In this document: piece after piece, positions 26,530 through 35,958 of the stretch
Position numbering within the stretch: position 1 is the stretch's first letter
Layout of the letters: the number at the start of each line of letters is the position of its first letter
Assembly (NCBI GenBank): GCA_964392325.1
Contig: CAYMPJ010000016.1
Location: 1 to 64,000 of the forward strand
Length of the DNA: 64,000 nt
Direction of reading: 5' to 3'
DNA from: CALLPQ01 sp964392325
GTDB lineage: Bacteria; Pseudomonadota; Alphaproteobacteria; Caulobacterales; Parvularculaceae
Position numbers and translations under genes: made by a program
Notes under the pieces: model-generated
What the model saw: only the letters and a program-made list of their open reading frames with translations
Told to the model about the DNA's origin: nothing
Database searches by the model: none

Positions 26530-27611
26530 TGGGACATCAATATCAAGCAGTCCAATGGAATGGTAATAAGATCGTTTATGACATCTATGTTGTCGTTGCG
26601 ATTATTGCATTTATTGGTGTGTTTATGGCCATTGGCCTGGCAACGCATCCATCGGGAAATGTCGCTGACCCGATTGTTCTATTAATCCGCGCTTTAGGGG
26701 TTAGCGCATTTACCATGCTAACCATTATTTTGATGATTGGCCCATTGGCGCGGATATCCAAGCGATTTAATACACTGCTTTATAATCGCCGCCATTTGGG
26801 CGTTATCACCTTTATCGTTGCGGCGGCCCATTTTGGATTGGCGCTATTATGGTATCATGGCGGCGGCGGGTTAAACCCGTTCATATCGCTTTTTTCCAGC
26901 AATCCCATAAATGATCGCATTCCCGGTTTCCCCTTTGAGATATTGGGATTTGTAGCCTTTTTGATCCTCTTTATAATGGCATCGACCAGCCACGATTTCT
27001 GGCTAAACAATCTCTCAGCCCCTGTATGGAAAGCGCTGCATATGCTGATTTATCCGGCCTATGGGCTGTTGGTTATGCATATCGTTCTCGGGGCATTGAT
27101 GACTGAAAAATCGATGCTTTATCCCGCATTAACGGCAACCGCTTTATTATTAGTCAGTGGGCTTCATATTTATACGGGTATGCGCGAATGGGGCGTGGAT
27201 AGTGGCCTTAAACGCTTTCGATCTGGAGACTGGATCGAGATTGGCGATCCGATGGCCATTGAAAATGATCGTGCGATTATTGTTCCCTTGCCTAAGGGGG
27301 ATCGGGTCGCGGTATTCCGTTATGACGAGACTAAAATTTCTGCGGTACAAAATGCCTGCCGTCACCAAAACGGCCCTCTGGGTGAGGGACGCGTGATTGA
27401 TGGGTGCATTACCTGTCCATGGCATGGCTGGCAATATCGCCCCGATGATGGCATCTCTCCGCCGCCCTTTACCGAGAAGATTGCCACCTATGATGTCAAA
27501 ATTGAGCAGGGCATTTTATTTCTCAGCACAAAACCAAATAAGCCGGGCGCACGAACAGCCCCGGCCATCATTAACCGTGAGACCAACATGCATGCACAGG
27601 TGGCAACATGA
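26529..27611 (+). CDS. Ferric-reductase-like membrane protein fused to a Rieske [2Fe-2S] domain
   Basis: In this 360-residue protein, residues 1-225 contain about six hydrophobic helices with histidines suited to heme b ligation (RRHLGVITFIVAAAHFGLAL, ALHMLIYPAYGLLVMHI), as in FRD/MsrQ-type ferric reductase-like domains. Residues 235-340 form a Rieske domain with ligands C277-x-H279 and C296-x2-H299 (CRHQNGPLGEG, CPWHGWQY). Heme-bearing membrane and Rieske domains in one chain suggest electron transfer between the quinone pool or heme and a soluble partner. It overlaps both neighbours by 1-4 bases. The physiological partner is not known. Confidence 0.85.
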   Translation: MGHQYQAVQWNGNKIVYDIYVVVAIIAFIGVFMAIGLATHPSGNVADPIVLLIRALGVSAFTMLTIILMIGPLARISKRFNTLLYNRRHLGVITFIVAAAHFGLALLWYHGGGGLNPFISLFSSNPINDRIPGFPFEILGFVAFLILFIMASTSHDFWLNNLSAPVWKALHMLIYPAYGLLVMHIVLGALMTEKSMLYPALTATALLLVSGLHIYTGMREWGVDSGLKRFRSGDWIEIGDPMAIENDRAIIVPLPKGDRVAVFRYDETKISAVQNACRHQNGPLGEGRVIDGCITCPWHGWQYRPDDGISPPPFTEKIATYDVKIEQGILFLSTKPNKPGARTAPAIINRETNMHAQVAT

Positions 27612-28432
27612 GTGATAAGCAAGCATCAAGATTGACGCCGGGGATTACCGAGCCGTCCACCTCAGACAAGGGCGAAATGTTTATCGGCTGGGCACCAGCG
27701 CCAAAAGTAGACCGCCGTTTCTTGCTGGGGGTTTTGCCCGTGGCCTTCGCCGCGACAACCGGGATCAGCTTCGCGATTGCCCGCGAACTTGATGATCCGG
27801 GGGCCGGCTCCTGGAACACCGGCGCGACCCATGCGGTGACCGGGGCATGGTCTACCTATCCCTATCCAGCCTTGCGCATGCTTGATGAGAGTGTGCCCGG
27901 CGGCGTACGCACCGTTTTGGTGGTAACGGCTGGCAAATGTACCTCCGTTTTGGGCAATACGCCCGACACAGCAAGACCGGTTCAAGCGTCCGGGGTTTTG
28001 ATAGAGCGCAAAAACCGGCAAATGCTCGAAGTGCCACCATTGCTCAATGAGTGGCTGGAAGAAGATGCCAATATCAGCCCTCAAGACATGGAAGTCTTAC
28101 GAAATCCGCTTACGGAGAAATTGGGCCCTGCGACTTATCGCGGCCTGATTGTGGATTCTAAATGTTTCTTCGGGGTGATGAAGCCAGCGCGCGGGATGAC
28201 ACACAAAGCTTGCGCCAGCCTTTGCATTCGCGGCGGCATCCCGCCAAGTTTCTGGGTGCGCGATGGCAAAGGGAAAGAATCAGTGATGTTGATGACGGAC
28301 GCAAGAGGTGGTCCGATAACAAAGGAAGTTTTGCCATTAGTGCTCGATCCGGTAGAAGCGACCGGCGAAGTGGTGCGTGTCGGCGATGTTTTGCAATTCC
28401 GGGCCGATGTTGATGCCTATCGGCGAATTTAA
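27608..28432 (+). CDS. Uncharacterised protein with conserved Cys/His motif, paired with the Rieske fusion
   Basis: This 274-residue protein has an N-terminal hydrophobic segment after a twin-arginine (DRRFLLGVLPVAFAATTG, about 35-55), so it may be Tat-exported or anchored and face the periplasm. The C-terminal half has a compact motif, C186-x12-H199-x2-C202-x3-C206, in SKCFFGVMKP, MTHKACASLCIRGGIPPSFW, fit for metal or heme coordination. It overlaps the Rieske gene by 4 bases (ATGA). I do not know a named family; the pairing suggests it is the redox partner or catalytic subunit of the complex. Confidence 0.6.
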   Translation: MSDKQASRLTPGITEPSTSDKGEMFIGWAPAPKVDRRFLLGVLPVAFAATTGISFAIARELDDPGAGSWNTGATHAVTGAWSTYPYPALRMLDESVPGGVRTVLVVTAGKCTSVLGNTPDTARPVQASGVLIERKNRQMLEVPPLLNEWLEEDANISPQDMEVLRNPLTEKLGPATYRGLIVDSKCFFGVMKPARGMTHKACASLCIRGGIPPSFWVRDGKGKESVMLMTDARGGPITKEVLPLVLDPVEATGEVVRVGDVLQFRADVDAYRRI

Positions 28433-28568
28433 CATCGTTCAAGAGGGCTGTGTGCATACTAGCTGTAGTTTTGATCTTTGGGAAAACCAATATTCGCTTT
28501 CTGTTTTTGGATAGAGGGTTCGCTCAAATTTAGGAAAAATTTTCAACCGTCTTCAAGCGTAAACAATG

Positions 28569-29318
28569 TCAATCCATTGCGACCCACCCCTCACGGGTGA
28601 GTTTTTCCATCGGTTGAAATTGAGCTTTATAATTCATTTTGGCAGAGTTCTCGACCCAATATCCCAGATATAAATGGTCCAAATTCAACTCGGCGGAAAA
28701 CCGGATATGGTCGAGCACCATATATTGGCCGAGACTACGATTCTGGTCATCAGGATCAAAAAAGCTATAGACCATTGATAGCCCATCAATCAGTCGATCA
28801 GTGAGCGCAGCAGCAACAAGGCGTTCGGGTTTATCTTGTTCTTGCAACCAATATTCAACAATCATCGCGTCAACGGCTGTTTCTTCAACCATGGCTGAAT
28901 AATCCAGAACCGTCATGTCGGCCATGCCGCCATCACTATGGCGATTATCGAGATAGGCTCGCAGAATTGAAAATTGTTCGCTGGTCGCTCTGGCGGGGCG
29001 AATGCGACGTACAATATCTTTGTTCTTATTAACTATACGGCGCCGGGACTTTGTTGTTGGAAAATCTTGGGCTTTTACACGAACCGCGACACAAGCTGAA
29101 CAGTTCTGGCAGAACGGCACGTAAATGATATTTTGTGAACGCCGAAACCCTCGTTGTGTTAGTTCGGAATTTTGTAAGGGTGCGTTATCCCCTTTCAGGA
29201 AAGAGAAGACTTTGCGTTCCATATGCCCCTGAAGATAGGGACATGGGGCAGGGGCGGTGATGAAATAGTCATCACTATCCTCGATGCCATATCGCTGTGT
29301 TATGTCTTCTTTTCGCAT
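28569..29318 (-). CDS. bpt: Aspartate/glutamate leucyltransferase (N-end rule)
   Basis: This 249-residue member of the bacterial arginyltransferase-like family transfers leucine from tRNA to N-terminal Asp or Glu, marking proteins for ClpS/ClpAP. Seen are APCPYLQGHMERKVFS, the cysteine cluster VPFCQNCSACVAVRV, and SMVYSFFDPDDQNRSLGQYM with LDHLYLGYWV near the end. The length matches the family. A perfect CtrA-type box lies 181 bp upstream. Bpt rather than Ate (arginyl) specificity is the usual bacterial assignment. Confidence 0.92.
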   Translation of the reverse strand: MRKEDITQRYGIEDSDDYFITAPAPCPYLQGHMERKVFSFLKGDNAPLQNSELTQRGFRRSQNIIYVPFCQNCSACVAVRVKAQDFPTTKSRRRIVNKNKDIVRRIRPARATSEQFSILRAYLDNRHSDGGMADMTVLDYSAMVEETAVDAMIVEYWLQEQDKPERLVAAALTDRLIDGLSMVYSFFDPDDQNRSLGQYMVLDHIRFSAELNLDHLYLGYWVENSAKMNYKAQFQPMEKLTREGWVAMD

Positions 29319-29498
29319 TGAAGCGTTGTCCTGGTTTTCTCTCGAGTTAGTTCTTGTTTGGTTGTCGCATTGGGCGTTTTTTAATTGCCAAAATTCTAGC
29401 GTTATAAGAGGTCATATGCAAATTACGAGGCGTCATTAACGACCAGAATCTACGAGATCATAATCGGTCAATATGTATAAATATTGAAAGCGATTGTA

Positions 29499-29513
29499 TT
29501 AAGGTATGGTTAA
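29499..29513. promoter_or_regulatory. Possible CtrA box upstream of bpt
   Basis: TTAA-GGTATGG-TTAA lies between the stop of the DASS transporter and bpt, 181 bp before the bpt start, with a GANTC site (GAATC 29446-29450) between them. The match is perfect but chance occurrence cannot be excluded. Confidence 0.35.
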
Positions 29514-29537
29514 TTATAGGGGCGTTGTCTGTATATA

Positions 29538-31427
29538 TTAAAGTAGGCCAATTGCGCGAAAATAGATCGGCGCAATGATGGTGTAGGCGATCCACATTAC
29601 GATAATAAGGGGGCCTCCAACGCGCATATAATCACTGAATTTATAATGACCCGGTGTCATCACCAACAGATTGGTTTGATAGGCGACCGGTGTCGCAAAA
29701 GAACAATTTGCCCCAAAGATAACGGTAAGCGCCAATATGGTAGGGTCTATCCCGACGCTCGAGGCTGTATTAACCGCAATCGGCATAAACAGAACCGCGG
29801 TCGCATTATTCGAGAGCACATTAGTAATACCAGCGCAAAATATAAAGAATGCAGAAATCAGTACAACGGGGCCAAAGCCTATGGACGCCTCTGCGAGTGC
29901 CTGACCAATAAGCGCCGCGCCGCCAGTGCGCTCTAGCGCAGTTGCCATGGCCAAAGCAGCACCAATAAGCAGATATATACGTCGGTCCACGGCGCGGGCG
30001 GCTTGTCGTACATTTAAGACCCCAGCAGCGACCATCGCAGCAGCGCCTGTAATCGCTGCGATGGTTATCGATAACACACCGCTGGTTACTGATAAAATTA
30101 GAAATGCAAAAATCAAAATAGCAATACGTGCATTGCGAGGGTCAGGAATATCCTTCATGCTCGTCTCCAGCATCAGGACATCGCGCTCCGCACGAAGCGC
30201 TTGTATATCTTTGATATCTCCGACAACCAGCAACACATCACCCGCATCAAGGCGAATAGCATTCATACGCTCCCGGATCATCCGGCTTCGCCGTTCTACC
30301 CCTAAAATGATGCAATTGGTTTGATAGTGAAATCCTATCTGGGCAATTGTACGGCCAATTAGCCGCGAGCCGGGGGCTACTATGGCCTCAACCATCGATA
30401 AATTTGATGATCGTTGAGAGGAGTCATCTTCTGGTTCGAGGACAAAATCAGCCATCATGCCCTCGAGGATTTCTGGATTGGACTTAATCAGCTTTGTGAG
30501 GGCCGTGCGCGTAGCGGCGACAATAACAACATCATGTGTTGAAAAGGTGAAATCATCAAAGGGGGGAAGAATGGCCCTGTCTTTTCGCTGGACCATACGC
30601 ACTGTGATATCTGGTAAATCGGGAAACAATCCAGAGACTGCGCCGCGCCCAACAAGGGGATGGCCATGGGTGATTTCAAGCTGAGCAATAAAATGCTTGC
30701 CCTCGGATTGTCGGGTGTTGGTACTTTCCGAGCTTTCTCGTTCCGGTAATAAATACCGACCGGCTGTCAACAAATAGATAATGCCAACGAGAGCCAAAAT
30801 AACGCCAATTGTGGTGAGATCGAAAAAGCCAATCTCTTTGCCGGTTATGCCATAATAAGATTCGATTGCCAGCAAATTTGTGGAAGAGCCAATAACGGTT
30901 GTCATGCCTCCGAAAATAGAGATGAAGGATAAAGGCATCATCAGCTTCGAGGCTGAGATTTTACGTTCATTTGCGATAGCCGCTACGATGGGAATAAATA
31001 TCACAACGACCGGGGTATTGTTAAGAAAAGCGCTGACTACCATAACAGCCAGAAAAATCATTACAGTCATTAATACGGGATGTTTTTCGTGGAGACGTAG
31101 AATATATTCCGTTGGCTCAACCAAGGCCCCAGATTGGAACATGCCCTGGCCGACGATCAATAGGCCTAAAATTGCAAAGAGGGCTGGGTTAGCAAAGCCA
31201 GAAAGTAAAACTGAAATATCAAGGCCTTTGCCTCCTCCGCGATTGCCGGTGAGGAAATCGTCGAGGGGGAGTGGTGCAAAATGAAATATGAGAAGTAATG
31301 CAATGATTGCGAACACAGACACGATTTCAAGCGTGAAGCGATCCAACGCATAGAAGATAATCGTGACCCCGATCACCACAAATGTTGCCCACATTTGCCA
31401 CGGGGCGTTTGCCAGTATTTGTTCCAT
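29538..31427 (-). CDS. SLC13/DASS-type anion transporter with RCK_C domains
   Basis: This 629-residue protein has two bundles of membrane helices (about 10-210 and 425-629) around a soluble insert with two TrkA-C (RCK_C) domains (about 220-400; GHPLVGRGAVSGLFPDLPDI and VAPGSRLIGRTIAQIG). The transport signatures FLNNTPVVVIFIPIV and ITNVLSNNATAVLFMPIAV match the citrate/sulfate/carboxylate branch. Sodium-coupled import of sulfate or dicarboxylates is likely, but the substrate is unknown. ATG 31427 follows a promoter region shared with the divergent flavin reductase. Confidence 0.88.
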   Translation of the reverse strand: MEQILANAPWQMWATFVVIGVTIIFYALDRFTLEIVSVFAIIALLLIFHFAPLPLDDFLTGNRGGGKGLDISVLLSGFANPALFAILGLLIVGQGMFQSGALVEPTEYILRLHEKHPVLMTVMIFLAVMVVSAFLNNTPVVVIFIPIVAAIANERKISASKLMMPLSFISIFGGMTTVIGSSTNLLAIESYYGITGKEIGFFDLTTIGVILALVGIIYLLTAGRYLLPERESSESTNTRQSEGKHFIAQLEITHGHPLVGRGAVSGLFPDLPDITVRMVQRKDRAILPPFDDFTFSTHDVVIVAATRTALTKLIKSNPEILEGMMADFVLEPEDDSSQRSSNLSMVEAIVAPGSRLIGRTIAQIGFHYQTNCIILGVERRSRMIRERMNAIRLDAGDVLLVVGDIKDIQALRAERDVLMLETSMKDIPDPRNARIAILIFAFLILSVTSGVLSITIAAITGAAAMVAAGVLNVRQAARAVDRRIYLLIGAALAMATALERTGGAALIGQALAEASIGFGPVVLISAFFIFCAGITNVLSNNATAVLFMPIAVNTASSVGIDPTILALTVIFGANCSFATPVAYQTNLLVMTPGHYKFSDYMRVGGPLIIVMWIAYTIIAPIYFRAIGLL

Positions 31428-31720
31428 GCGCGTTTCGCATTTCCTTCTCTAGCTGCTAAACTGCCAAGAGCGCTGGCAAGAGGGGTAACAACGTGATTGT
31501 GTTCCTACAATTTCTTTACTTTTTACCGATTGGCATGTACGCGACAAGGGAGTAAATACTCTGTTTCTATAGTATCTTGTAGTTTTATGCATAATTCCAG
31601 TCTGTTGGGACGCAGTCTAGTGTAAAGTTGCGATTTTAGAGCTTTGTACCCTCATGAATGAAAAATCCTGAATATTCTGTTTAAGTTATATTCTGGTTCT
31701 GGAAATAATGAAATTCCCTT

Positions 31721-32293
31721 ATGACTGACACGCAAATTGACAAATATCGCCCACTTAAAGATGCTTTTGGGCGATTTGCAACCGGCGTTGCTATTGCGAG
31801 CTGTTGGTCGCCATCGACGGGGCATCCGGCAAACTCCAACACGAAAAATGCGGGAAAAGATGGTCGTAAGCCAGTCGCGATTACCATAAACTCATTTACC
31901 TCCGTCTCTCTCGAGCCGCCATTGGTTTTATGGTGCCTTGAAAAACGTGCCTCAACCTATGACGATTTCATGGGGGCTGACCATTACGGAATTTCTATTC
32001 TTGATGGTGGTCAAGAAGATTTATCGAACCGGTTTGCCAGCTTCAACCCAAAACCATTAAGCTTAAAAGAAATGGGGCTGACGGGTAAAAGTTCTCTGCC
32101 TGGTGCTCCCTTATTGAATGATTGTCTTGCTGCACTCAACTGCCTGATCGAGAAAAGGATCGATGCAGGTGATCACATTATTATGCTAGGGCGCGTTGAA
32201 AACTTTAAGAGTGTGCAGGGAAAACCGCTAATCTATTTTGCAAGTCAATATATGGTTGGGCCTCATAGCGACAAAGATACTCCTCAAGGGTAA
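31721..32293 (+). CDS. Flavin reductase family protein
   Basis: This 190-residue protein of the flavin reductase-like (FMN-binding split barrel) family has DAFGRFATGVAIASC at the N-terminus, VAITINSFTSVSLEPPLVLWCL for flavin phosphate binding, and LNCLIEKRIDAGDHIIMLGRV near the C-terminus. Such proteins supply reduced FMN to two-component monooxygenases; the partner is not adjacent. Divergent from the transporter, it precedes the hydroxyisobutyrate-dehydrogenase-like gene by about 40 bp. Confidence 0.88.
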   Translation: MTDTQIDKYRPLKDAFGRFATGVAIASCWSPSTGHPANSNTKNAGKDGRKPVAITINSFTSVSLEPPLVLWCLEKRASTYDDFMGADHYGISILDGGQEDLSNRFASFNPKPLSLKEMGLTGKSSLPGAPLLNDCLAALNCLIEKRIDAGDHIIMLGRVENFKSVQGKPLIYFASQYMVGPHSDKDTPQG

Positions 32294-32333
32294 TCAGTTT
32301 GGTGTTGGGGTACGTCGAAGAAGAGGAATAAGA

Positions 32334-33206
32334 ATGAGTGCCAAATTCGCATTTTTAGGGCTTGGGGTGATGGGATTTCCCATGGCTGGACATCTGCAAC
32401 GTGCCGGCCATGATGTTGTTGTTTACAATCGCACACACAGCAAAGCCGAGTTATGGGTAAAAACCTATGGGGGAACCTTGGCGGAAGATGCAAACAAGGC
32501 CGTTCAGGATGCTGATATTGTGTTTGCATGTTTGGGTGATGATCCTGATGTGAGAAGCATATGCTCTCAGGTTTTTCCGGACTTGAAAAAGGGTGCAATT
32601 TTTGTCGATCATACAACGTGCTCGCCAACCTTAGCGCGGGAACTGGCCGCTCAATTATCGGAGCAAGGTAACGGGTTTATTGATGCTCCGGTATCAGGAG
32701 GAGAGGCGGGGGCAGTAAATGGTGTGCTTGCTATTATGTGCGGGGGTGAGCAGTCTGATTTGGAAAAAGCTCAGCCCATTATGGAGGCTTATGCCGCCCG
32801 GATAGTCCATGTTGGCGCTTCTGGCCATGGGCAATTGTGTAAGGCGGTAAATCAAATTTGCATCGCCGGTGTTTTACAAGGGTTAAGCGAGGGCGTTCAT
32901 TTTGCCCAGAAAGCAGAGCTCGACATTGATAAAATGCTGGATGCCATTTCTGGGGGCGCGGCACAAAGTTGGCAAATGGAAAACCGTACACAGACGATGA
33001 AAAAGGATGAATTCGAATTTGGTTTTGCAGTTGATTGGATGCGCAAGGATCTGCGGATCGCACTGACTCAAGCTAGAGAAATCGATGCCCGCTTGCCTTT
33101 AACGGCATTAGTTGATCAGTTCTACGCGGACGTCCAAGATATGGGTGGCGGCCGATGGGATACATCTAGCCTGTTGCGACGATTAACAAAAACCAAGAGT
33201 TTGTAG
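32334..33206 (+). CDS. 3-hydroxyisobutyrate dehydrogenase-like NAD(P)-dependent beta-hydroxyacid dehydrogenase
   Basis: This 290-residue protein begins with the Rossmann motif FLGLGVMGFPMAGHLQRAG, followed by FVDHTTCSPTLARELA, FIDAPVSGGEAGAVNGVLAI (substrate site) and GHGQLCKAVNQICIAG with the catalytic lysine near residue 169. I chose ATG 32334, preceded by AAGAGGAA, over an upstream in-frame codon at 32238 that would overlap the flavin reductase. The substrate may be 3-hydroxyisobutyrate, tartronate semialdehyde or succinic semialdehyde. Confidence 0.92.
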   Translation: MSAKFAFLGLGVMGFPMAGHLQRAGHDVVVYNRTHSKAELWVKTYGGTLAEDANKAVQDADIVFACLGDDPDVRSICSQVFPDLKKGAIFVDHTTCSPTLARELAAQLSEQGNGFIDAPVSGGEAGAVNGVLAIMCGGEQSDLEKAQPIMEAYAARIVHVGASGHGQLCKAVNQICIAGVLQGLSEGVHFAQKAELDIDKMLDAISGGAAQSWQMENRTQTMKKDEFEFGFAVDWMRKDLRIALTQAREIDARLPLTALVDQFYADVQDMGGGRWDTSSLLRRLTKTKSL

Positions 33207-33224
33207 TTGGTGTAAATTCTTAAC

Positions 33225-34229
33225 TTAATTACTCGTCTTGTTTTTTAATGCCATCAGGCGATCAAGAGCTGTCATGGACTCATTTCCAGTACTTTCAAGA
33301 GTAGATATATCGGCTTTCGAATGAGTACTGATGTCATTATTTTGTGCTTTATCAGCTTTCTGTGCAAACCGGGTATCAGCAGCGCGAGCATTGCTATAGT
33401 TTGCAGTATCCTGACTGGCAGTGCTCAGGGACTCAATATTTTTAGCATCAGCTCTATTTTGAGTATTGTCCAGTTCATAAGCGCTGATTTTATTAGCACG
33501 AATAGCGTTATTCATTTCAGGATTTTTGTCTGATCGTACCGCTTCTTCTTTGGAGGGTATAGGTTGTGCATTGGCTTTCTCTTTTGCCAATTCAATTGAC
33601 TGTGCAACCCATTTTTCCCGCGTAACTCTGCCCGGAAAGTCTATACGATTGTCAATCCAGGAAACTTCGGCATCACTCCAGGCGGCAATTTGACTGAAGT
33701 AATAAACGCCGGTGCTATTTAGAGTTCTCTCTAAAGTCGGGCCAATGCCTTTGATGCGTTTAAGATCGTCAGCAGTGCCTTTAATCGGGGCAGAATAAAG
33801 AGTGGGCGTGCGCGAATGGACACTTGTGGACTTTAAAGATGAAGTCGTAAGTGGACTTGGTTCATTATTAGTCGTGATATCGGGTAACTCTTCATATGTA
33901 GCGCCAACTGTGACGGGTTTTGAAGAAGTTTTATTTGCTGGAAGCGGATCGTTTCTTTGTTCGACGAGATCGGGCAATTCACTAAGGCTATCGGCTTCGC
34001 GAACGTTATTCTCGTGCTTATTTCTGTAGTTGGTTTTCTCGAGATAGGAAGGTGTTTGAGGGCTTGAAGAAAGCGGCGGTGCGCTGTGATCATCACCAGC
34101 TTCGTACATGTGTACGGATTCATAGCCTGTTTCTTCCGTACGGTGCCGTTTAATCCAGAATCCTGCTATGATGCCAATTACAAAGGCCGCAAATAGTAAG
34201 ATCCACATTTGTGTAATTAACCAAATCAT
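33225..34229 (-). CDS. Membrane-anchored protein with helix-hairpin-helix domain
   Basis: This 334-residue protein has an N-terminal transmembrane helix (about 2-24) followed by basic residues, a long polar linker, and a helix-hairpin-helix domain at about 150-215 (DDLKRIKGIGPTLERTLNST, then FSQIAAWSDAEVSWIDNRID). The domain matches the one found at the C-terminus of alphaproteobacterial NuoE and in small NuoE-linked proteins. The rest is low complexity. It follows the BON-OmpA gene by 10 bp and is probably cotranscribed with it. Function is unknown. Confidence 0.7.
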   Translation of the reverse strand: MIWLITQMWILLFAAFVIGIIAGFWIKRHRTEETGYESVHMYEAGDDHSAPPLSSSPQTPSYLEKTNYRNKHENNVREADSLSELPDLVEQRNDPLPANKTSSKPVTVGATYEELPDITTNNEPSPLTTSSLKSTSVHSRTPTLYSAPIKGTADDLKRIKGIGPTLERTLNSTGVYYFSQIAAWSDAEVSWIDNRIDFPGRVTREKWVAQSIELAKEKANAQPIPSKEEAVRSDKNPEMNNAIRANKISAYELDNTQNRADAKNIESLSTASQDTANYSNARAADTRFAQKADKAQNNDISTHSKADISTLESTGNESMTALDRLMALKNKTSN

Positions 34230-34239
34230 TGTTCCGTCC

Positions 34240-35958
34240 TCAGTTCAAAAGTCCATGCATGGAAATTTCAATCTGGTTATTCCCAGATCCCGTTGTAATA
34301 TTTTTATTTGTTAAATTTGTGTCACTAAACCTGTGAGTATCGACATTAACCTGGTCCACGCCACGATTAATTAAATAGAGTTCAACCACTTTTGCGCGAT
34401 CTTCACTTATTTGCTGATTTTCAGTCGAGATAGAATTATTATCGCCATAGCCACGTATGATGAATCTATGACCATCACAGCGCTGCATAATGTCAGCTAA
34501 TGCAGCAATGGTTGGCCGGGATGATGATAGGAACATTGTGCTTTCCGGCGCAAATTCAATAGGTTGCATTCTTGTAATAACCTCTAGTTCATTTTTACAA
34601 TGGCGCTCACTACGTTCCTCAATTTTTTCTAATGGTTTTCTGGGTGCGTTCTCATATGCAATGCCGGCTGCAACAGCAGTGCCCGTGGCAGCCACTCCTA
34701 ATGCTGCTGCGCTCAAATTTGCCGTAGCTCGGCGCTCATCTTCAAATTGAATATTATCTGTAATTGTCTCAGCTATGCGCTCTTCAAAAATTTGACCGGT
34801 ATTATCGTCAATAATCGTTTCGGGCCCCTCAAGAATAGGCTCGGGCGCTGCAGGCAGGTTATTTTGAGGCGTTGATAATTGACTTGTACCACCGTCGAGG
34901 GCTGGGGTTTCTAGTCGAGTACGAATTACTTCAGATGGCGCGGGTATATCAATTTCCTCATCATTAGGCTTGATATCTGTCAAATTGTAGTCTTGTGATT
35001 TGTTTGGAATATTTTCAGTTTCCATTTCTCTTGCTAGTTCTTGTAAAACTTCTTCATCAGCTAGATTAGGAAGAGTGGCTAAATTAACATCAGGCGATGC
35101 AAGCTCTTCCAAGGTATCCTCATCACTTGCCTGGGGTGTTTGTATTTCAAGCGTATCTTCTGGGGTCTCTGATACAGAATATTGATCGTCTTGGCTGGTA
35201 CTGGTCTGATCCGGGTTAATTTGGCGTGGCAATATGGTTTCACGAACTAAATTCCCGGCTACGGAAATACTGCTCTCAATAGTATATTCTGCGGGTAATC
35301 GTCTGAGTAGTAGATTTACTTGTTGCGCGATTTCCTCATTATTCGTCTGGCCATTGAATTTCACCACCAAGTCTTTGGTGTTTATGCTGCCTTGATCAAG
35401 TTTGGAAAGAGCGCTTAGGCTCCCCTTTATCATGTTGACCCATTGATCGTTGGGAACTCCTCTGGCTACACGCATATGATTGTAGACCTGCTCATTGGCA
35501 AATGTTCGTGTAAGGAAATTTTTTATTTCTCTAACTGACGCTTCGTCCGGTAGCATGTCCGAAACTCTTATAAAATCGGCCTGCATATCTGCGCGAAAAT
35601 GATAAGGGCTTTCAAGAGGGATAGGATTTTTAATTGTAACTTCGTCTGCTACTGCCTTTGTAACACCCCCAAAAATCGGCCCCTCGCTCCCCGTTGCTCG
35701 AAGCAATGCTGATTTAGCCCGATCGCGCTCGGCAGTATTTGGAGCTTCTCCAAGGAGGATCGCTTTTTGGCCTTCCATGCGTACGCCAGCCCAATCATCC
35801 AGTTTGGCATTCTTAAGCGCGGTGTTCGCTGCGATTTCAATTGACGACTCGACGTCCTTGAAGGAGCCTGGAAAATTGAAATACAAGCCCCCATAGCCTA
35901 ACAGCAAAAAAGCTGCACAAGATATTATCCATTTTAACAGCTGCGACATGCGCTGCAT
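34240..35958 (-). CDS. BON/OmpA domain envelope protein
   Basis: This 572-residue protein has an N-terminal membrane segment (about 8-28), BON-like repeats (about 50-100 and 195-245), a long acidic linker rich in Glu, Asp and Thr, a small alanine-rich helix near 415, and a C-terminal OmpA-like peptidoglycan-binding domain (about 465-560; FAPESTMFLSSSRPTIAALA, HRFIIRGYGDNNS, SEDRAKVVELYLINRGV). It likely tethers the inner membrane to peptidoglycan, like ArfA-type BON-OmpA proteins. The start could be the Met at 35958 or 35949. Confidence 0.75.
   Translation of the reverse strand: MQRMSQLLKWIISCAAFLLLGYGGLYFNFPGSFKDVESSIEIAANTALKNAKLDDWAGVRMEGQKAILLGEAPNTAERDRAKSALLRATGSEGPIFGGVTKAVADEVTIKNPIPLESPYHFRADMQADFIRVSDMLPDEASVREIKNFLTRTFANEQVYNHMRVARGVPNDQWVNMIKGSLSALSKLDQGSINTKDLVVKFNGQTNNEEIAQQVNLLLRRLPAEYTIESSISVAGNLVRETILPRQINPDQTSTSQDDQYSVSETPEDTLEIQTPQASDEDTLEELASPDVNLATLPNLADEEVLQELAREMETENIPNKSQDYNLTDIKPNDEEIDIPAPSEVIRTRLETPALDGGTSQLSTPQNNLPAAPEPILEGPETIIDDNTGQIFEERIAETITDNIQFEDERRATANLSAAALGVAATGTAVAAGIAYENAPRKPLEKIEERSERHCKNELEVITRMQPIEFAPESTMFLSSSRPTIAALADIMQRCDGHRFIIRGYGDNNSISTENQQISEDRAKVVELYLINRGVDQVNVDTHRFSDTNLTNKNITTGSGNNQIEISMHGLLN

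Noticed and set aside
32238..32333. Upstream extension of the hydroxyisobutyrate dehydrogenase-like gene
   Set aside because: It would overlap the flavin reductase; the Rossmann motif and a good ribosome site place the start at 32334.
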